From Yoonia vestfoldensis DSM 16212 (lineage in GTDB: Bacteria > Pseudomonadota > Alphaproteobacteria > Rhodobacterales > Rhodobacteraceae), in contig NZ_KB907982.1 in NCBI RefSeq assembly GCF_000382265.1, positions 1-64,000 on the forward strand: DNA of 64,000 nucleotides. The letters run 5' to 3'. Shown one piece after another: positions 12,794 to 21,535 of this stretch (the stretch's first letter is position 1; every line of letters starts with the position of its first letter). The position numbers were made by a program, and so were the translations under genes. Under the pieces are notes generated by a model. The model saw only the letters and a list, made by a program, of their open reading frames with translations, searched no databases and was not told the DNA's origin.

Positions 12794-13459
12794 ATGAACA
12801 CGCTGTACCATTACCCGTTGTCGCCCTTTTCGCGCAAAGTCCGGCTTTGTCTTGCCGAAAAGAAGATCGAGGTCGGTCTGGTCGAGGAACGCTATTGGGA
12901 ACAAAGCCCCGAATTCCTGCGCCGCAACCCCGCCGCCAAGGTGCCGGTGCTCAAGATGAACGGGCGCCTGATGTCCGAAAGCACGGCGATCTGCGAATAT
13001 CTGGAAGAAGTGCAGCCGACCCCGCCCCTGATGCCGCGCGACGCGGAAGGCCGCTACGAGGTGCGCCGTCTGGTCGGTTGGTTCGATGATAAATTCTATC
13101 ATGAGGTCACGTCCAAGCTGATCGGCGAACGCGTCTATCGCAAGGTGATGGGGCGCGGCTATCCCGACAGTGCCAACGTCAAGGCGGGGGCGCGCGCGAT
13201 CAAGTATCATCTGGATTACATGGCGCATCTGCTGGAACACCGCCGCTGGCTGGCGGGCAACGAAATGACGCTTGCCGATTTCGCGGGCGCGGCGCATCTG
13301 TCCTGTCTGGATTATACCAGCGACGTGGACTGGAACCGTCACGAGGTGGTCAAGGACTGGTATGCCAAGATCAAGTCGCGGCCTGCCTTCCGGTCCTTGC
13401 TGGCCGATGAGGTGCCGGGCTTTCAGCCGGCGGCGCATTATGCCGATCTGGATTTCTAA
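12794..13459 (+). CDS. fzlA: glutathione S-transferase-like protein, probable FzlA
   Basis: This 221-residue GST-fold protein has an N-terminal thioredoxin-like domain with YPLSPFSRKVRL (residues about 5-16) and SESTAICEYLEE near 62, and an all-helical C-terminal domain with NEMTLADFAGAAHL and CLDYTSDVDW. The PFSRKVR start and the C-terminal YAKIKSRPAFRSLLADEVPG resemble FzlA, the alphaproteobacterial GST-like protein that binds FtsZ and is essential for division in Caulobacter. FzlA genes often lie next to queG, as here. An ordinary detoxification GST remains possible. The ATG at 12794 matches the family N-terminus. Confidence 0.8.
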   Translation: MNTLYHYPLSPFSRKVRLCLAEKKIEVGLVEERYWEQSPEFLRRNPAAKVPVLKMNGRLMSESTAICEYLEEVQPTPPLMPRDAEGRYEVRRLVGWFDDKFYHEVTSKLIGERVYRKVMGRGYPDSANVKAGARAIKYHLDYMAHLLEHRRWLAGNEMTLADFAGAAHLSCLDYTSDVDWNRHEVVKDWYAKIKSRPAFRSLLADEVPGFQPAAHYADLDF

Positions 13460-13462
13460 GAA

Positions 13463-13523
13463 GGGGCGCTGCCCCCTTGCCCCTGACGGGGCAATTCCCC
13501 CGGGATATTTGGGCTCGGAAGAG
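13463..13523 (+). repeat. gene-junction repeat, copy 1 (with added palindrome)
   Basis: The core CGGGATATTTGGGCTCGG plus AAGAG (13501-13523) matches 60012-60034 almost exactly. Upstream are short GC palindromes (GGGGCGCTGCCCCC and TTGCCCCTGACGGGGCAA). The repeat fills the space between two genes and ends just before the queG ATG, so its GGAAGAGG may serve as the ribosome-binding site. Confidence 0.65.
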
Positions 13524-13525
13524 GG

Positions 13526-14560
13526 ATGAAGGAGCGCCTGACAGCCTTTGCGCGTGACGCGGGTTTCGCCAAGGTGGGTGTCTGTCGTCCCGATGCGGTG
13601 CCGGAAATGGCCGAACGGCTGGCGGCTTTTGTGGATGATGGCCGCCATGGCCAGATGGCGTGGATGGCCGAGCGGATGCAGTGGCGCGGCGATCCCACGG
13701 CGCTTTGGCCCGAGGCGCGGTCGGTCATCATGCTGGCCGAGGTTTATACCCCAGACCATGATCCGCTGGCGGTGCTGCATCAACGCGACCGGGCCGCGAT
13801 CAGCGTTTATGCGCAGGGGCGCGATTACCATGATGTCGTAAAGAAGCGGCTCAAGGTCGTGGGCCGCTGGCTGATCGATCAGGTGCCGGGGGCTGAGATC
13901 AAGGTGTTCGTCGATACGGCCCCCGTGATGGAAAAGCCGCTGGCGCAGGCGGCGGGCTTGGGGTGGCAGGGCAAGCATACCAACCTTCTGGGCCGTGATC
14001 TGGGCAACTGGTTTTTTCTGGGCGCGATCTTTACCACCGTCGATCTGGAGCCCGACGCACCCGAGGTCAGCCATTGCGGGTCCTGCACGGCCTGTCTGGA
14101 CATCTGTCCAACGCGGGCTTTTCCCGCACCCTACCAGCTGGATGCGCGGCGCTGCATTTCCTACCTGACGATCGAGCACAAAGGCCCGGTGGACGCCGAC
14201 CTGCGCGGCCTGATGGGCAACCGGATTTACGGCTGCGACGATTGTCTGGCAATCTGTCCGTGGAACAAGTTTGCAGCCTCTGGCCGTGATGCACGGCTGG
14301 CCGCGCGCGACGATCTGCTGGCGCCGCCGCTAGTGGAGCTTGCGCTGCTGGATGAGGCTGGCTTTCGTGCCCGTTTCGCCGGGTCGCCGATCAAGCGGAT
14401 CGGGCGGGACCGTTTCGTGCGTAACGTCGCCTATGCGATGGGTAATTCCGGTGATCCGGCCATGGTGGCAGCCCTGTCACATCTGGTTGATGACGCGGAT
14501 GCCACGGTGGCGGATGCGGCGCGCTGGGCTATTCTGCGCTTAAAGGGAGAATTGCCATGA
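13526..14560 (+). CDS. queG: epoxyqueuosine reductase QueG
   Basis: QueG reduces epoxyqueuosine to queuosine in tRNA (position 34 of the GUN-anticodon tRNAs), using cobalamin and two 4Fe-4S clusters. The protein is 344 residues. The cluster motifs are [13 protein letters not shown] (about 184-196) and [10 protein letters not shown] (about 235-244), with an extra Cys in RRCISYLT near 208. The N-terminal DUF1730 region (to about 130) and the C-terminal HEAT-like repeat ([12 protein letters not shown]) are present. The stop overlaps the next start by 4 bases. Confidence 0.95.
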   Translation: MKERLTAFARDAGFAKVGVCRPDAVPEMAERLAAFVDDGRHGQMAWMAERMQWRGDPTALWPEARSVIMLAEVYTPDHDPLAVLHQRDRAAISVYAQGRDYHDVVKKRLKVVGRWLIDQVPGAEIKVFVDTAPVMEKPLAQAAGLGWQGKHTNLLGRDLGNWFFLGAIFTTVDLEPDAPEVSHCGSCTACLDICPTRAFPAPYQLDARRCISYLTIEHKGPVDADLRGLMGNRIYGCDDCLAICPWNKFAASGRDARLAARDDLLAPPLVELALLDEAGFRARFAGSPIKRIGRDRFVRNVAYAMGNSGDPAMVAALSHLVDDADATVADAARWAILRLKGELP

Positions 14561-15711
14561 TCCGACTGTTCGCCTTTATGTTGGTCCCGTCTTTTGCCGC
14601 GGCGCAGGTGGATCAGGGCCGGCCCAATGCAGATTTCACGCCTGCGTACCAGAACCAGACCCGTGCCCCGGCCTTGCCTGCGACTGCTGTCACGGTCGAG
14701 ACCTTTGCTGTCGGGCTGGAGAATCCCTGGGGGATTTCACCCCTGGGCAACGGGCAGTTGCTGGTCACCGAACGGCCCGGTCGCCTGCGTGTCGTCAATC
14801 TGGATGGCGAGGTGTCTGTTCCCCTGCGGGGCCTGCCCGAGATCAGCGCAGAACGGCAGGGTGGCCTTCTTGATGTCGCGGTGAGCCCGAATTTCGTGAC
14901 GGACCGAACTATTTTCTGGACCTATTCCAAGCCTGTGCAGGGCGGCACGGTGACCGCCGCCGCGCGTGGGCAGGTGGCGGATGATGGCAGCCTCAGCGAT
15001 GTGCGCGACATCTTCATCCAGAACCCGCCGTCGCGCACGCCCATGCATTACGGCAGCCGGATCATTCCGACCGCCGATGGTGTGGTCTGGATCACGACAG
15101 GCGAGCGGTCGTCGGCAGGCGAGCGCGAACTGGCGCAGGATGTGGGCACGACTTATGGCAAGGTGATCCGCGTCGATTGGGACGGGCAGCCGTTGCCCGA
15201 TAACCCCTTTGTCGGACAGGACGGGTTGGACACGATCTGGTCCTATGGTCACCGCAACCCGCAAGGGGCAGCGATGGGTCCGGGCGGGCTGTGGACGGTC
15301 GAACATGGCCCGGCGGGGGGTGACGAATTGAACCAGCCGCAGGCCGGGCGCAACTATGGCTGGCCAGTCATTTCCTATGGCGTGAATTACAACCGGACAG
15401 CGGTGGGGGCGGGTACATCCTCGATGGAGGGTATGGAACAGCCCGTCTATTACTGGGACCCCGTGATCGCGCCGGGTGGCATGGCGTTCTATGACGGCCC
15501 CTATGCCGACTGGCAGGGCGATCTGTTCATTGGCTCGCTGAACCCCGGCGGTCTGACGCGGTTGAAGATCGAAGATGGCCGTGTCGTGGGCGAGGAATGG
15601 TTGCTTGATGGTGTCGGCCGTATTCGCGACGTCGAAGTGCTGGACGACGGGTCCATCCTGTTGCTGGTCGATGCGACGCGCGGGGGAATCCTGCGCGTCA
15701 CACCGCAGTAA
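14557..15711 (+). CDS. secreted PQQ-dependent sugar dehydrogenase-like protein
   Basis: This 384-residue periplasmic protein has a short signal peptide (cleavage near AAAQ, residue about 16). It belongs to the six-bladed beta-propeller family of soluble glucose/sorbosone dehydrogenases and YliI/Asd aldose dehydrogenases. Landmarks are [23 protein letters not shown] (blade 1), HYGSRI near 165, [10 protein letters not shown] near 228, [11 protein letters not shown] near 250, and [12 protein letters not shown]. The His in YGHRNPQG and the Asp in GGDELN are conserved positions of the active-site and cofactor region. The substrate is not predictable, and PQQ must come from elsewhere. It is coupled to queG by ATGA. 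Confidence 0.88.
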   Translation: MIRLFAFMLVPSFAAAQVDQGRPNADFTPAYQNQTRAPALPATAVTVETFAVGLENPWGISPLGNGQLLVTERPGRLRVVNLDGEVSVPLRGLPEISAERQGGLLDVAVSPNFVTDRTIFWTYSKPVQGGTVTAAARGQVADDGSLSDVRDIFIQNPPSRTPMHYGSRIIPTADGVVWITTGERSSAGERELAQDVGTTYGKVIRVDWDGQPLPDNPFVGQDGLDTIWSYGHRNPQGAAMGPGGLWTVEHGPAGGDELNQPQAGRNYGWPVISYGVNYNRTAVGAGTSSMEGMEQPVYYWDPVIAPGGMAFYDGPYADWQGDLFIGSLNPGGLTRLKIEDGRVVGEEWLLDGVGRIRDVEVLDDGSILLLVDATRGGILRVTPQ

Positions 15712-15713
15712 GG

Positions 15714-16733
15714 TCAGGCACGGCGTGCGGCGGCAAAAGACACCAGCCGCCGTGATTTTTCATCCCAGAGATCAAGGCTTGCGCATTTGAGGCTTTGCAG
15801 CAGGGTCATGCGGCTGCATTCGACCAGATCCTGATGGTCGCGCAGCACCTCGGTCAAACGGTAGAACGGGATGCGGCTGTACAGGTGATGCACATGGTGA
15901 ATGCCGATATTGGCGGTGAACCAGCGCAGGATCGGGGGCAGGTCGTAATGTGAACTGCCGTGCAGGGCTGCATCGTGCAGTTTCCAGTCTTCGGCGGCGT
16001 CCCAATGCGTCGTCTCGAACTGGTGCTGGACGTAGAACAGCCAGACCCCGATGGATGCTGCGATCAGTGTCGTGGGCAGGAACACAAGAAACAGCGCCGC
16101 AAACCCACCGACATAGACGATCGCGGCAAGGATAGCGGCGACGGCAAGATTGGTGCCCATCGCGCTGACCCAATATTTGCTTTCGCGCTGCATCCGGCCA
16201 AGCGGGACACGGTTTTGCAGGAAGAAGATATAGGTCGGCCCAAGGCCGAACATCACCAGCGGATGTCGGTACGCGCGATACATGAAACGGCCGAAGGGCG
16301 TGCGCTGGTGATATTCCTCGACCGTGAGGGTCATCACGTCACCGATCCCGCGCTGGTCCAGATCGCCCGCATGGCTATGGTGGATCGAATGGGTGCGCCG
16401 CCAGACGTCGTAGGGTGTCAACGTGACGACGCCCAAGGCGCGCCCGATCCAGTCGCTGACATTGCGGTTGCCTAAGAACGAGCCATGCCCGCAATCATGC
16501 TGGATGCAGAACAGCCGCAGCAGGAACAGGCCGTTCAGCGCCGAGATCAAGAAAGCACCGATATAGCTGAACTGCGATACCCAAACGGCAAGCACCCATA
16601 GCAGGATGAACGGGATCAGGCTGACACCCAATTCAAAGCTGCTGCGCCAATTGCTCGGTTCGCGGTACTGCGCAAGTATCTGAACCCAGTCGCGCGCGGT
16701 CATGTTGGTGGTCTGGTCGTTTGGTCTGATCAT
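15714..16733 (-). CDS. membrane fatty-acid desaturase
   Basis: This is an acyl-lipid-type, di-iron integral membrane desaturase of about 339 residues. The three histidine boxes are present: HDCGH near residue 85, HSIHHSH near 121-127 and HHVHH near 281. Hydrophobic segments flank them, giving about four to six membrane spans. The start is taken at the ATG at 16733 (MIRPNDQTTN), preceded by AAGAAG; the frame stays open to 16787. It converges on the sugar dehydrogenase gene, whose stop is 2 bases away. The double-bond position and substrate cannot be told. Confidence 0.88.
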   Translation of the reverse strand: MIRPNDQTTNMTARDWVQILAQYREPSNWRSSFELGVSLIPFILLWVLAVWVSQFSYIGAFLISALNGLFLLRLFCIQHDCGHGSFLGNRNVSDWIGRALGVVTLTPYDVWRRTHSIHHSHAGDLDQRGIGDVMTLTVEEYHQRTPFGRFMYRAYRHPLVMFGLGPTYIFFLQNRVPLGRMQRESKYWVSAMGTNLAVAAILAAIVYVGGFAALFLVFLPTTLIAASIGVWLFYVQHQFETTHWDAAEDWKLHDAALHGSSHYDLPPILRWFTANIGIHHVHHLYSRIPFYRLTEVLRDHQDLVECSRMTLLQSLKCASLDLWDEKSRRLVSFAAARRA

Positions 16734-16848
16734 ACTGTTCTTCTTGTGCCGTTTCGTAAGCGGTACCCTAGCGGGTGCGATTAGCAAGCGAAAAGGGCTT
16801 CATTGTGACCAGATGCCGCCATAGTGTCGCACCGAAAAGGGGAACACC

Positions 16849-17769
16849 ATGCAGCCGCTCAAGGGAATTGTCTTCAAGGTCGTGTCCGTCTGCATGTTCA
16901 TGGCGATGGCGGGGCTGATCAAGGCGTCCTCCGATACGGTGCCGCCCGGACAAGCGGTTTTCTTTCGGTCTTTCTTTGCCTTGCCGATCATCTTTGGCTG
17001 GCTCGCGCTGCGCGGTGAATTGCGGCATGGCTGGAAAACCAAGAACCCGATGGGACATTTCTGGCGCGGGCTGGTCGGGACCTCGGCGATGGGTCTGGGC
17101 TTTGCGGGCCTTGGCCTGTTGCCGCTGCCCGAGGTCACGGCGATCGGCTATGCCGCCCCGCTGCTGGTGGTCATCTTTGCCGCGATGTTCCTGAACGAGG
17201 ATGTGCGTGCCTTCCGTTTGTCCGCCGTGGCGCTGGGCATGGTCGGCGTGCTGGTCGTGCTGTCGCCGCGCCTGTCGGTGGGCGCTTCGCTGAACACGAC
17301 CGAAACCCTGGGTGCGATCGTCGTCCTGATGGGGGCCGTGCTGACGGCATTGGCGCAGGTTTTCGTGCGCAAACTGGTCGCCACGGAAACGACGGCGGCC
17401 ATCGTGCTGTGGTTCACCGTCACGTCGTCCTTGCTGGCGCTCTTGACGATTCCCTGGGGCTGGGTGGTCCCGACCTGGACGATTGCCGCGCTTTTGGTGA
17501 TGGCGGGGCTGCTTGGCGGCGTCGGCCAGATTTTCCTGACTTCCAGCTATCGTTTCGCCGATGCCTCACTGGTCGCGCCATTCGATTATACCTCGATGAT
17601 CCTGGCGCTGGCCATCGGCTATTTCATCTTTGACGAAGTGCCGACCGGCACGATGCTCATCGGGGCGGGCATCGTCATCCTTGCGGGCGTGCTGATCATC
17701 TGGCGCGAACGCAAGCTGGGGCTGCAACGCGCGCAGCAGCGCAAGGCGACGGGAAACATGGGCAGTTGA
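16849..17769 (+). CDS. EamA/DMT-family permease
   Basis: This 306-residue protein has about ten hydrophobic segments in two EamA repeats, typical of drug/metabolite exporters. Clues are the FFRSFFALP segment near 38-46 at the end of the first loop, the GYAAPLLVVIFAAMFLNEDV block in repeat 1 and the matching FDYTSMILALAIGYFIFDEVPTG block in repeat 2. The substrate is unknown; relatives export amino acids or other small metabolites. AAAAGGGG lies upstream of the ATG. Confidence 0.87.
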   Translation: MQPLKGIVFKVVSVCMFMAMAGLIKASSDTVPPGQAVFFRSFFALPIIFGWLALRGELRHGWKTKNPMGHFWRGLVGTSAMGLGFAGLGLLPLPEVTAIGYAAPLLVVIFAAMFLNEDVRAFRLSAVALGMVGVLVVLSPRLSVGASLNTTETLGAIVVLMGAVLTALAQVFVRKLVATETTAAIVLWFTVTSSLLALLTIPWGWVVPTWTIAALLVMAGLLGGVGQIFLTSSYRFADASLVAPFDYTSMILALAIGYFIFDEVPTGTMLIGAGIVILAGVLIIWRERKLGLQRAQQRKATGNMGS

Positions 17770-17843
17770 GGCTGGTCAGAAAGAGCGCGAACAAAGCCCG
17801 CATCTGTGCTATGGTCAGGGTCCGCAGCAAAGAGGAGGATTCC

Positions 17844-18041
17844 ATGAAACATCCACTTGATCGCGCTCAATCAGGGTCTGACAGCGAATTGCAACGTGCC
17901 ATCGGCATGAAAAAGGATGCCTTGCCGCGCCGCGCAAGCCTTGACCTGCAAAAGCGGCCACGCAGCCACAAGCCCGCGCGCCGCGCCGCCGAATTCGTGC
18001 GGATCGCCCGCGAGGAAGAAACGCCCGTCTGGCAGCGCTAG
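17844..18041 (+). CDS. small basic protein of unknown function (65 aa)
   Basis: A 65-residue protein whose ATG at 17844 follows AGAGGAGG at ideal spacing. It is rich in Arg, Lys and Ala (DALPRRASLDLQKRPRSHKPARRAAEF) with no membrane segment. I do not recognise a family. A symmetrical terminator follows the stop by 7 bases, which supports a discrete expressed gene. The basic composition would suit nucleic-acid or ribosome association, but that is only inference. Confidence 0.65.
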   Translation: MKHPLDRAQSGSDSELQRAIGMKKDALPRRASLDLQKRPRSHKPARRAAEFVRIAREEETPVWQR

Positions 18042-18048
18042 ACGTCAA

Positions 18049-18072
18049 AAAGGGCGCCGTTCGGCGCCCTTT
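18049..18072. terminator. bidirectional rho-independent terminator
   Basis: The hairpin AAAGGGCGCCG/CGGCGCCCTTT around a short TT loop has A-runs on one side and T-runs on the other. It lies between the stops of the 65-residue gene (plus) and ilvE (minus) and can serve both. Confidence 0.85.
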
Positions 18073-18083
18073 GCCCTGTCCGC

Positions 18084-18953
18084 TTAAGCGCGGACCAGCT
18101 TTTCGTAATCCGCCGCGATGTCTCTGGTCAGCGCGCCGACCTCGAAATTGTAGTCGCCGATCTGGCCCACTGGCGTGACCTCTGCCGCGGTGCCGGTCAG
18201 CCAGCATTGCTGGAAACCTTCCAGTTCTTCGGGCATGATCACGCGTTCATGCACGGTGATCCCCTTGTCGCGCAGCATGCCGATCACGGTCTGGCGGGTA
18301 ATCCCGTTCAGGAAAGCATCGGCCGCAGGCGTATGCACTTCACCATCCTTGACGAAGAACAGGTTGGCACCTGTCGCCTCTGCCACATAGCCGCGATAGT
18401 CGAACATCATCGCGTCAGAACAGCCTTTCGCCTCTGCCGCGTGCTTGGACATGGTGGCGATCATGTAGAGACCCGCCGCCTTGGCCTGGCTGGGCGCGGT
18501 TTCGGGGCTGGGACGTTTCCATTTCGCGATGTCGAGCTTGGCACCGCGGTTTTTCGCGTCGCCGTAATAGTTGCCCCATTCCCAGACGGCCACGGCCAGA
18601 TGCACGGGGTTGCGCGCGGCAGCGACACCCATGTCCTCACCCGATCCACGCCATGCGATGGGGCGGACATAGGCGTCTTTCAGTCCGTTCGCGTCGAGTG
18701 CGGCTTGCTTCGCCGCTTCGATCTCGTCCACGGAGTAGGGGATCTGGAAATCGATCAACTGCCCGGACTTGATCAGCCGTTCGGAATGTTCGCGGGATTT
18801 GAAGATCTTGCCGCTGTAGCACCGTTCGCCTTCAAAGACCGAAGAGGCATAATGCATTGCATGGGTCAGGATATGCACCTTGGCATCGCGCCATTCCACA
18901 AGTTTGCCGTCCAGCCAGATCTTGCCGTCCCGATCGTCGTATGCACCCGCCAT
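18084..18953 (-). CDS. ilvE: branched-chain amino-acid aminotransferase
   Basis: This class IV PLP aminotransferase interconverts Leu, Ile and Val with their 2-keto acids. It is 289 residues from the ATG at 18953, preceded by GGAGG; the frame continues upstream but lacks a site there. Motifs visible are ILTHAMHYASSVFEGER near residues 28-44, the region with YVRPIAWRGSGEDMGV, the PLP-lysine region MSKHAAEAKGCSDAMM (Lys near 164), EATGANLFFVKDGEVHTP near 197 and GITRQTVIGML near 220. It is divergent from the petP-like gene. Confidence 0.93.
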   Translation of the reverse strand: MAGAYDDRDGKIWLDGKLVEWRDAKVHILTHAMHYASSVFEGERCYSGKIFKSREHSERLIKSGQLIDFQIPYSVDEIEAAKQAALDANGLKDAYVRPIAWRGSGEDMGVAAARNPVHLAVAVWEWGNYYGDAKNRGAKLDIAKWKRPSPETAPSQAKAAGLYMIATMSKHAAEAKGCSDAMMFDYRGYVAEATGANLFFVKDGEVHTPAADAFLNGITRQTVIGMLRDKGITVHERVIMPEELEGFQQCWLTGTAAEVTPVGQIGDYNFEVGALTRDIAADYEKLVRA

Positions 18954-18973
18954 GCGTTCCTCCACACTTTGCA

Positions 18974-19016
18974 ATAATGTCGCAACAAGGTCCGTTTCGG
19001 ATATAATGTTGCGCAA
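18974..19016. promoter_or_regulatory. paired ATAATGT-GCAA repeats between ilvE and petP
   Basis: ATAATGTCGCAA (18974-18985) and ATAATGTTGCGCAA (19003-19016) are near-identical direct repeats starting 29 bases apart. The second contains the palindrome TTGCGCAA and a TATAAT hexamer (19002-19007). They could be operators for the adjacent MarR-type protein or part of the divergent promoters. Confidence 0.35.
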
Positions 19017-19097
19017 TTTCGCGAGATCGCTAACAGTTGATTCTTGGAATGTCAATAAAGCTGACGTATTGTCGGCGTCGTAACGAGGGAGGACAGT

Positions 19098-19604
19098 ATG
19101 CCAGAAGGTGCGAGGCCCCAGATGGGGCAAAACCTGCTGTTCCTGACGGATGAACAGTTGCGCAAGGGGATCGAGGCGATGTTCTTCGCCTACCGCGGCT
19201 TTACCGCAGACCCGGATCGTATCCTTGCGCAGAAATCCTATGGCCGTGCCCATCACCGCGCGCTGCATTTCATCCATCGCAGCCCCGGCACCACCGTCAA
19301 CAACCTGTTGTCCATACTTGGTGTTACGAAACAATCGCTTAATCGTGTCTTGCGCAGTCTGATAGAGGACGGTCTGGTCGTCAGCAGTGTTGGCAACAAG
19401 GACAAACGCGAACGGCATCTGCATCTGACACCCGCCGGTGCGGCACTGGAACGCGAATTGTCCGACGCCCAGAGGGACCGGATGCGTGCCGCCTACCGCG
19501 CGGCAGGCCCTGCCGCCGTCGTCGGCTTCAGACAGGTGCTGGAAGCGATGATGGACCCCGAGGCGCGCCAGCATTACGAGGCGATGAAGGACAAACCTGA
19601 ATGA
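19098..19604 (+). CDS. petP: MarR-family regulator, PetP-like
   Basis: This 168-residue winged-helix protein has a central HTH with NNLLSILGVTKQSLNRVLRSLIEDGLV (about 68-95) and a wing with NKDKRERHLHLTPAGAALE, typical of MarR proteins. It overlaps by 4 bases (ATGA) the gene for an OmpR-type response regulator. This pairing and gene size match petP-petR, described in Rhodobacter capsulatus upstream of the cytochrome bc1 genes and needed for growth. No bc1 genes are here. CGAGGGAGGA precedes the ATG. Confidence 0.8.
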   Translation: MPEGARPQMGQNLLFLTDEQLRKGIEAMFFAYRGFTADPDRILAQKSYGRAHHRALHFIHRSPGTTVNNLLSILGVTKQSLNRVLRSLIEDGLVVSSVGNKDKRERHLHLTPAGAALERELSDAQRDRMRAAYRAAGPAAVVGFRQVLEAMMDPEARQHYEAMKDKPE

Positions 19605-20299
19605 GTGACGATGCCCACCTGTTGATTGTAGATGATGATGCCCGCATCCGCAGCCTTTTGCAGAAATTCCTGATGCGGGCCGGATTCCTTGTGACCACCG
19701 CGCGCGATGCCGCCCATGCCCGTCGCGTGCTGGCGGGTCTGGAATTCGATCTGATCGTGCTCGACGTGATGATGTCGGGTGAAGACGGGATAGCGCTCTG
19801 CCGTGACTTGCGCCGGACCATCACGACGCCGATCATGCTGCTGACGGCCAAGGGCGAAACCGTGGATCGCATCACTGGGCTGGAGGCAGGGGCGGATGAT
19901 TATCTGGTCAAGCCGTTCGAGCCAAAGGAGCTGCTGTTGCGCATCAACGCGATCCTGCGCCGTGTCCCCGCCGCCGAACCTGTCACGATCCTGCCCAAGG
20001 TGCTGCATATGGGGCCTGTCCGCTATGATATCGAACGCGGCGAGATGTGGCACGGCGAAAACCTTGTCCGTCTGACCGCGACCGAAAGCCAGCTGATGCG
20101 CATCTTCTCTGGCCGTCCGGGTGAGCCTGTCACCCGCACCAAGCTGGTCGAGGAATTGAGCCGGTCCGGCGGCCAGACACAGGAACGCGCGGTCGATGTG
20201 CAGATCACCCGTCTGCGCCGCAAGATCGAGACCGACCCCAAACAGCCGCGGTTCCTGCAAACTGTGCGCGGCGAAGGCTATATGCTGGCACCGGAGTAA
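19601..20299 (+). CDS. petR: OmpR-family response regulator, PetR-like
   Basis: This 232-residue two-domain response regulator has a receiver (residues 1-120) with the acidic pair DDD near 12, phospho-acceptor Asp in LIVLDVMM (about 54), Thr in MLLTAKG (about 83) and Lys in LVKPFEPKELL (about 105). The C-terminal OmpR/PhoB winged helix has LTATESQLMRIF, RTKLVEEL and the recognition helix with RAVDVQITRLRRKIE. No histidine kinase is nearby, as reported for PetR of R. capsulatus. It is coupled to the MarR gene. Confidence 0.85.
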   Translation: MSDDAHLLIVDDDARIRSLLQKFLMRAGFLVTTARDAAHARRVLAGLEFDLIVLDVMMSGEDGIALCRDLRRTITTPIMLLTAKGETVDRITGLEAGADDYLVKPFEPKELLLRINAILRRVPAAEPVTILPKVLHMGPVRYDIERGEMWHGENLVRLTATESQLMRIFSGRPGEPVTRTKLVEELSRSGGQTQERAVDVQITRLRRKIETDPKQPRFLQTVRGEGYMLAPE

Positions 20300-20308
20300 G
20301 AACTTTCT

Positions 20309-20343
20309 GGCCTCCGGCGGGAGTATTTTGGGAAATAAGAAGG
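20309..20343 (+). repeat. gene-junction repeat, copy 2
   Basis: GGCCTCCGGCGGGAGTATTT, then TGGGAAATAAGAAGG, follows the petR stop by 9 bases. It matches the CCTCCGGCGGGGATATTT core of the copies at 52061-52094 and 60000-60034, with a different 3' part. Confidence 0.6.
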
Positions 20344-20381
20344 TGGTTGAGGTTTCGCATGGAATTGGGTTCTGTGTGGGC

Positions 20382-21305
20382 ATGACAACTGCTCTGATCT
20401 TTCATGATGATGGCTATGGCCATGTGACGCCCCCCGGCCACCCCGAGCAGGTGGCGAGGCTGGATGCCGTGTTGGGTGCGCTTGCGGACATGGATCTTTT
20501 GCGCGTCAAGGCTCCGTTGGCGGCAGAGGATGATCTGCTGCGCGCGCATCCGCAGGCGCATCTTGATGCCTTGCGCGCCGCTGCGCCTCAGACAGGTTGG
20601 CGCGCGCTTGATGCCGATACGCATATGTCGCCCGGCACGCTGGCGGCGGCCTACCGCGCGGCGGGGGCAGTCGTGCGCGCGGTCGATCTGGTCATGGCGG
20701 GCCAGGCCGCGAATGCCTTTGCCGCCATGCGCCCGCCGGGTCATCATGCCGAACGCGAGACGGCGATGGGGTTCTGTTTTTTCGGCAATGTCGCCATCGG
20801 AGCGAAACATGCGCTGGACCATCACGGGCTGGCCCGTGTCGCCATCGTCGATTTCGACGTGCATCACGGCAATGGCACGCAGGATCTGGTCGAGGATGAT
20901 CCGCGCATCCTGTTCTGTTCCACCCACCAATCGCCGCTTTATCCCGGCACGGGGGCCGCGCATGAAACCGGGGTTGGCAATGTGCTGAACGTGCCTTTGC
21001 GCGAAGGCACCGGGTCAAAGACGTTTCGCGATGTGATGGAGCGTGTCGTGCTGCCGCGCGTCGATGCCTTTGCGCCCGAGCTGATCCTGATCTCGGCAGG
21101 GTTCGATGCGCACCGCGATGATCCGCTGGCAGGGCTGGCGTTGACCGAAGCGGATTTCGCTTGGGTCACCGCGCGGTTGTGCGATCTGGCGGACAGGCAT
21201 TGCCACGGCAGGGTGGTGTCGGCGCTGGAAGGCGGGTATGACCTGCCGGCGCTGGGCGCATCCGCTGCCGCCCATGTCAGGATTTTGGAGGAAAGAGGCC
21301 GATGA
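20382..21305 (+). CDS. histone-deacetylase-family amidohydrolase
   Basis: This is a zinc-dependent deacetylase of the arginase/HDAC fold, 307 residues from the ATG at 20382; the open frame upstream runs through the petR gene and is not coding. Active-site landmarks are RPPGHHAE with the His pair at 121-122, DFDVHHGNGTQ with zinc ligands Asp159 and His161, the third acidic ligand in SAGFDAHRDDPLAG, and a GGYDLPALG loop. Bacterial relatives deacetylate polyamines or acetoin-related substrates; the substrate here is open. It overlaps xseB by 4 bases. Confidence 0.9.
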   Translation: MTTALIFHDDGYGHVTPPGHPEQVARLDAVLGALADMDLLRVKAPLAAEDDLLRAHPQAHLDALRAAAPQTGWRALDADTHMSPGTLAAAYRAAGAVVRAVDLVMAGQAANAFAAMRPPGHHAERETAMGFCFFGNVAIGAKHALDHHGLARVAIVDFDVHHGNGTQDLVEDDPRILFCSTHQSPLYPGTGAAHETGVGNVLNVPLREGTGSKTFRDVMERVVLPRVDAFAPELILISAGFDAHRDDPLAGLALTEADFAWVTARLCDLADRHCHGRVVSALEGGYDLPALGASAAAHVRILEERGR

Positions 21306-21535
21306 CCGACGTTGACCAGATGAGTTTCGAGGACGCGATCAAGGAGCTGGAAACCGTCGTGGGCCAGCTGGAGCGTGGGGATGTGGCCCTCGACCAGTCC
21401 ATCGCGCTTTATGAGCGTGGCGCGGCGCTGAAGGCCCGCTGCGAGGCCAAGCTGAAGGAAGCCGAAGAAAAGGTCGCCCGCATCACGCTTGGCGAGACTG
21501 GCCAGCCCACCGGCACAGCGCCTTTGGATGGCTGA
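21302..21535 (+). CDS. xseB: exodeoxyribonuclease VII small subunit XseB
   Basis: This 77-residue subunit of exonuclease VII associates in several copies with XseA to degrade single-stranded DNA. It has the family helical hairpin [49 protein letters not shown]. It is coupled to the deacetylase gene (4-base overlap) and overlaps ispA by 8 bases. The xseB-ispA-dxs order is common in proteobacteria. Confidence 0.93.
   Translation: [77 protein letters not shown]

Noticed and set aside
18954-19574. N-terminal extension of ilvE on the minus strand
   Set aside because: The extension runs antisense through the MarR gene; the ATG at 18953 has GGAGG upstream and matches family length.
20196-20381. 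N-terminal extension of the HDAC-like gene
   Set aside because: It overlaps petR and the junction repeat; homologous sequence begins at the ATG at 20382.
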